Below, piece after piece: positions 60,945 through 64,000 of a DNA stretch of 64,000 nt; within the stretch, counting starts at the first letter, position 1; every line of letters starts with the position of its first letter. The DNA lies in NCBI GenBank assembly GCA_037976565.1, contig CP137669.1, forward strand, positions 34,713,613 through 34,777,612, written 5' to 3'. The DNA comes from Mesocentrotus franciscanus. Lineage: Eukaryota; Echinodermata; Echinoidea; Camarodonta; Strongylocentrotidae. Made by a program: the position numbers and the translations under genes. The notes beneath the pieces were generated by a model, which made no database searches, was not told where the DNA came from, and saw nothing but the letters and a program-made list of their open reading frames with translations.

Positions 60945-61026
60945 GACGAGGTGGCCGAGTGGTTATGGCGATGGTTTGCTAATCCATTGTGCTCTGCACG
61001 CGTGGGTTCGAATCCCACCCTCGTCG
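60945..61026 (+). tRNA. tRNA-Ser(GCT) variant, second copy
   Basis: Same sequence as the 54321 variant, including the D-arm, anticodon-stem and T-stem changes, followed by CAATTATGCCTTTTTATG with a T5 terminator. Confidence 0.8.
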
Positions 61027-61430
61027 CAATTATGCCTTTTTATGAAATTATGAAATATAACATTAAATGAAGCAACTTGGCATCTTTCGATTGATCTGCT
61101 GAAAATATGAGAATATTCTCTGTAAAGAAATATACATGCATTACGGTAGTCAGTAAAACAAAAAAAGTAATTGGATTGTAATGGCATTGAAAATGGGACT
61201 GCATAATAACTTCACAGGATCTTAAGTTTATTTATCACAATCTTAGCCTCCGAGGCTAAGCCATTTATTATGTCAATAAATCAGTAAAATGATCACCGTC
61301 TCTCTCCTCTCTTTTCTTTAACCCCCCCCCCCCACCCCCTCTCCCCTTTCATCTCTCTTTCCATTTTTCTAGGTCTCTCACTCTCTGTCTCCCGCACTCT
61401 CTGTCTCCCGCCCTCTCTTTCACACTTACT

Positions 61431-64000
61431 CATATAAATGATGGCACATCGTAAAGATGGCTATGGATTTGATACCCTGAAAGAAGGACACAACATAGGC
61501 CTACCATGTAAGATGAAAACGTTTTCTGATTTATTATGTATTATTAATTAACAAACCCTAATATACCATTGAAATGGATCTCTATTGACAAATTCACCAA
61601 CTTAGGTCCACCTGGGAGAGTTTTACACCAAGAAAAAAATTAAAAAGAAACATAAATAATGATTAAAAAATTATATTTTGTTGGAAAGTATATGGATCCA
61701 AATGTGAATTTAATGATAGGGCTAACCTGAAGATTTATATATCTCTCTTAATTATCGTAATCCAGCACCATTGTGTGAGTTGAAAAGCAACTCGAATAGA
61801 TTTTGCCCATCAGATGAAAATTCAGAAAGTTCAGATGGTTAAAAGCAAAATGATTAATAAAATTACATGAGGACACAGCAGAGTGTTTTAAGCCACACAT
61901 CAAAGCAAAAGCTTACGGTAGAACTGAAACTGAACTTACTAGAAATGAAATGGCAATTACAGAGGGAAAGCTTACTCTGAATGTAAAATTAAGAATACTG
62001 AACAAAAGAAGAAAATAAGATTTTCATTTGGTAAATTCTTCTGCAATCACTGCAATATATACTTTCAGAAATAGAAAATTTCGGAGTGATATGTGTACTT
62101 CCTTTTGCAAAGTTTCATTTTATGATGGAGCTTTCCTTTTCAAAACCAAAGAAGACAATCTTCTCTTCATTTTTTACTTTGTTTCACTCACTTTGTATTT
62201 CTATTTATCTTAAACCTAGCATTTTAATAAGAAATTTATATTTTTCGTCCCAAACTCCGCCACATTTCACTACAGTTGGCTTACCATACAAAATAACTTG
62301 TCAAATCACATCGCGATGATGCGAGAGTTGAATGGGAAGTGTCGAGAAGAAATCTGTTGATCCTCCCCCCCACAACATCTGCAAAGACGTTTGGTACAGA
62401 CAAAATAATGCCATAGTATAAAAAAAGAGATACAAGAGCACAGCAAAAGCATCAGCAAATATTATATAGAACACAAAAGGTCCAAGACATCTGTATACAT
62501 AATGTACTCCTAAACTCTGTGGCAGACATGCAAACAAGACAAACATATTGGTATGTCCATCTTTTCTTAGTTAGGGATGTAATGTCACCTGCTGAGAGGC
62601 ATAAGGGCATTAACCAAGAGCAATTAACATAGAGGTAATGCCCTTCTGGCTTCCATCAGTAATGTTGTTCATATTCACAGGACTAGCATAGAACTGGCTT
62701 TATATGACAGCACAACCTATAGCAAATGGTTTAACTTCATGCATTCTTCCAATGACAATGAAACCAAGTATTCCTAGGCTTTATTGAAGTAATTCATGAA
62801 TGACAATTTCTTCGAGCTTGTTACAGAGGCAGTCTGACATGTACTCTGGTTTTGACTTGCAAGTGACGCGGCTTATTATAAAACAGCCATATCTCTGAGT
62901 GAGTGCATGAGCAATACACCCAGAATGTCATAACTTCACGGAATAACCCATAACCATGATCATCACTGCTATTTGTCATAAAAAATCCACAATCTCCTCC
63001 TATCAAGCTCTTTTTCTTCCAATGTCTGTACAAACGTAGCTACTTTTCAAATACACATATCATCAAACTCTTTTTTCTCCCTAGTGGATGCAATGTTCAC
63101 ATAGAAATTGCACAGTCACATCAAGGGATCAACATAGACGAAAAATTGTACAATATAACATGGGGGTCTATGGTTTCCCTACACAAGGCACCTTATGACT
63201 ATTGTATTGGCATCTGCTGATTTCTCTTGTCTCCATTTGAAAGGATAAGCACAGAATCATCTACACAGAGACTCATCCTAATTTTGTTTTATTTTTCAAA
63301 AAGCAAGAATTGAGGTGAAAAACAGGGGAAAAAAAGCATTGACACAATTTGGGCAAAATAAAATTCTAGCTACAGTATAGGACTAATCAAGAACTGCAAG
63401 CAACGATTTGAAGAAGAAAAAAAGATAATAAAATTTCACAATACAAACATACACAAGGCACATCATTTTTTCCACTTCCAGGGTGGGGAAAATAAAAGTG
63501 AAAACTACTACAAAAACATATACTTGGTAAAACAATACTTGGTAAAACAATCATTCGTGTTGTTATATAACAATGAAAGATTTTGAAGTCACGAGTATCT
63601 AAAAAACGTCTTTTATTATTAGTATGTTACAAATTAATACCGTCAACCACATTAAGTGAATGAATACTTTATTTGTTTTTATCCAAATCTAGTGCATGTC
63701 TGGAACACACTGCTAAGTTCACAAACCAATCCCCAGCCTGTTTTAAATCTGTATTTTCCAATCTAGTATCTGACATTCCAAAATGAAATATACCAGTACT
63801 CAATCTACCGCTTTTCAATCAGGTTTTTTCCCAGCTGTGACCATTATCTCGCTTGTGAACTTGCATTTGTCTTTTTCCTTTATCTCTCTCAAACTAACAG
63901 TGTGAAATTCCAACTACCTCTACAGAATTCTCTTCATCTCAGGTCATATCCATTATTCTCAGTACCCGACTGATTGTGGCTGTTTTATTTTTAGGTCATA
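61431..64000. other. No gene recognised at window end
   Basis: 61440-61620 repeats 53930-54100 (AAGATGGCTATGGATTTGAT, GATGAAAACGTTTTCTGATT) and ends the duplicated region. Beyond it, sequence is AT-rich, apparently single-copy here, without a supported exon. It could be the 3' UTR or intron of a gene beyond 64000. Confidence 0.45.

Larger units (their letters stand above)
45680..61600. repeat. Nested segmental duplication carrying the tRNA-Ser array
   Basis: Blocks that match by eye in order: 45680-48270 with 54985-56570; 48150-48905 with 49948-50667 and 57108-57830; 52202-52620 with 57935-58385 (almost identical); 52120-54560 with 59290-61175. Different pairs show different divergence, so several rounds of duplication are recorded. 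Breakpoints are approximate. Confidence 0.85.

Overview
This is nuclear DNA from an animal. Genes are split by canonical GT-AG introns, spacing is wide, and inverted-repeat elements, LINE fragments, SINE-like sequences and microsatellites are dense. The repeat types and the protein families point to a marine invertebrate deuterostome, most likely an echinoderm such as a sea urchin. That placement is inference from recalled family distributions; no search was run.

Three protein-coding loci can be assembled exon by exon. (1) A complete nine-exon 3-hydroxyanthranilate 3,4-dioxygenase gene (HAAO, kynurenine-to-NAD pathway) runs on the minus strand from 33236 to 8192. All nine exons join in phase to about 301 residues with every recognisable active-site residue. 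(2) Inside its 13.9-kb first intron, on the same strand, sits a large gene of a multi-domain family (25280-32493): a zinc-knuckle N-terminus, a long middle region, a FEN1/XPG-like nuclease module and a C-terminal CXC cysteine-rich motif. This copy has four reading-frame breaks, mostly at short homopolymer or dinucleotide runs. (3) A catechol O-methyltransferase-like gene (COMT) lies on the plus strand, 39075-44089. It has two paralogous, in-phase alternative first exons, and both join to the same three downstream exons.

From about 45.7 to 61.6 kb the window is a nested tandem and segmental duplication built around tRNA-Ser(GCT) genes. Six identical 82-nt copies lie in the array and one lies outside at 36106. 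There are also two copies of a variant, two copies of a pseudogene whose anticodon reads GTT, one copy split by a roughly 410-bp insertion, and loose 5' fragments. Three different LINE fragments have entered individual repeat units, and their empty sites survive in sister units.

Layout: 1-8.2 kb non-coding with MITE-like elements and a 3 x 203-bp tandem repeat; 8.2-33.2 kb HAAO, with a 2.1-kb TTAA-flanked foldback element in its last intron and the nested gene in its first; 33.2-39 kb intergenic, one tRNA and a 0.9-kb TIR element; 39-44.6 kb COMT-like gene; 45.7-61.6 kb tRNA-Ser array; 61.6-64 kb no recognisable gene. No bacterial-type operons, CRISPR arrays or viral genes were seen.
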